This document shows positions 59,958 to 60,197 of a stretch of 60,197 nucleotides of DNA, one piece after another. Origin of the DNA: Hyphomicrobiales bacterium. GTDB taxonomy: Bacteria > Pseudomonadota > Alphaproteobacteria > Rhizobiales > Rhizobiaceae. The notes under the pieces are model-generated. The model was not told the origin of the DNA. It did no database searches and worked only from the letters and a program-made list of their open reading frames with translations. Numbering within the stretch: the stretch's first letter is position 1; the number at the start of each line of letters is the position of its first letter. The DNA is taken from NCBI GenBank assembly GCA_017305935.1, contig JAFKJU010000028.1, positions 87,019-147,215 of the forward strand, given 5' to 3'. Made by a program: the position numbers and the translations under genes.

Positions 59958-60054
59958 TCACTGCCCCTGCTGAGCAAGCAGCTCGGCCTTCATCTTGTTG
60001 AACTCGGTTTCGTCGAGCGCGCCCGACGCGCGCAGGCTGGCCAGCTTTTCTAGG
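59958..60054 (-). pseudogene. SHOCT-domain protein, 5' part lost to the insertion sequence
   Basis: The minus strand reads EKLASLRASGALDETEFNKMKAELLAQQGQ and a TGA (59958-59960), the end of a SHOCT domain. Upstream the frame runs into the insertion sequence at about 60054. The gene was probably in one transcript with the superinfection-immunity-like gene, whose ATG lies 1 bp after this stop. Confidence 0.7.
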
Positions 60055-60197
60055 GTCAGGACCCATTGATTTGAACTGACGGCTGTGATTCAGATGGGCG
60101 TATAGGAGCCCGACTGATGAGTAATTTGTTTTGGCTGACGGACGAGCAAATGGCTCGTCTTCAGCCCTATTTCCCCAAGAGCCATGGCCGCCAGCGC
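60053..60197 (+). mobile_element. IS5-family insertion sequence, left end
   Basis: The element begins near the CTAG at 60051-60054, followed by GGTCAGGACCCATTGATTTG, which is probably the left terminal inverted repeat; the exact first base cannot be fixed without the right end. The window stops inside the transposase gene. Confidence 0.7.
60118..60197 (+). CDS. IS5-family transposase, 3'-truncated by window edge
   Basis: MSNLFWLTDEQMARLQPYFP and then KSHGRQR: the N-terminus of the DUF4096/IS427-group transposases of the IS5 family, very common in Rhizobiales. The ATG at 60118 follows GGAGC. Only 26 residues are visible, so integrity is unknown. Confidence 0.88.

Overview
The window reads as chromosome of an alphaproteobacterium of the Rhizobiales, most likely Rhizobiaceae (Rhizobium/Shinella/Agrobacterium-like). 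This rests on the high GC content, the protein types, the cspA-rpsU neighbourhood, the spike base protein gene and the Rhizobiales-type Trb/RlxS conjugation set. The species cannot be fixed from sequence alone.

Backbone left (1-2075): the 3' part of an MTA/SAH nucleosidase-like gene, then guaA. Integrated element (about 2061-42275, 40.2 kb): an integrative and conjugative element (ICE) sits in the last codons of guaA. A 13-bp direct repeat (ATCGAGTGGGAAT) marks attL at 2061-2073 and attR at 42263-42275. A tyrosine recombinase faces inward beside attL, and TGACGGTA-type repeats lie inside both ends, probably as integrase arm sites. Reading inward: int, an AlpA-like regulator, a Trb mating-pair operon on the minus strand (traG, a CopG-like gene, trbB-C-D-E-J-K-L-F-G-I, DUF2274), then a resistance insertion (two lysR copies, an HxlR regulator with a FabF-like ketosynthase, tet(G) and tetR(G), and a relaxase 3' fragment). 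Next come the relaxase, a lytic transglycosylase, DUF736, a TraF peptidase, DUF2840, a RepA-like initiator with iteron-like repeats in its 3' end, and a second small HTH regulator. An arsenic operon follows (DUF6428, arsR, phosphatase-type and ArsC-type reductases, ACR3 pump, MFS), then DUF2285/DUF6499 and ardA.

The right arm of the ICE (35944-41944) is a compact four-gene block. It joins a PaeR7I/XhoI-type restriction-modification pair to a SIR2 and HerA-like ATPase pair, with overlaps or very short gaps between genes. This is the strongest candidate for an unusual composite defence system.

Backbone right (42276-60197): the displaced guaA terminator, an aldo/keto reductase, a Gfo/Idh/MocA oxidoreductase, a cell-envelope glycan cluster (ArnE-like protein, methyltransferase, GT2, GT-C-like membrane protein), a GTA-type spike base protein, xseA, small proteins, rpsU and a cold-shock gene. 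Then comes a second accessory stretch (53.9-57.4 kb) with an AAA ATPase/TOPRIM-like DUF4276 pair, a serine resolvase, an orphan ParD, and two near-identical small-RNA-like genes at 51.95 and 57.25 kb. The window ends with exported or membrane proteins of unknown role, a SHOCT gene cut by an insertion sequence, and the start of an IS5-type transposase.

Other notable structures are a 411-bp in-frame insertion at the start of trbG that carries an NTF2-like gene in antisense, a motif shared by the traG and trbB upstream regions, and the remains of a possible parA deletion.
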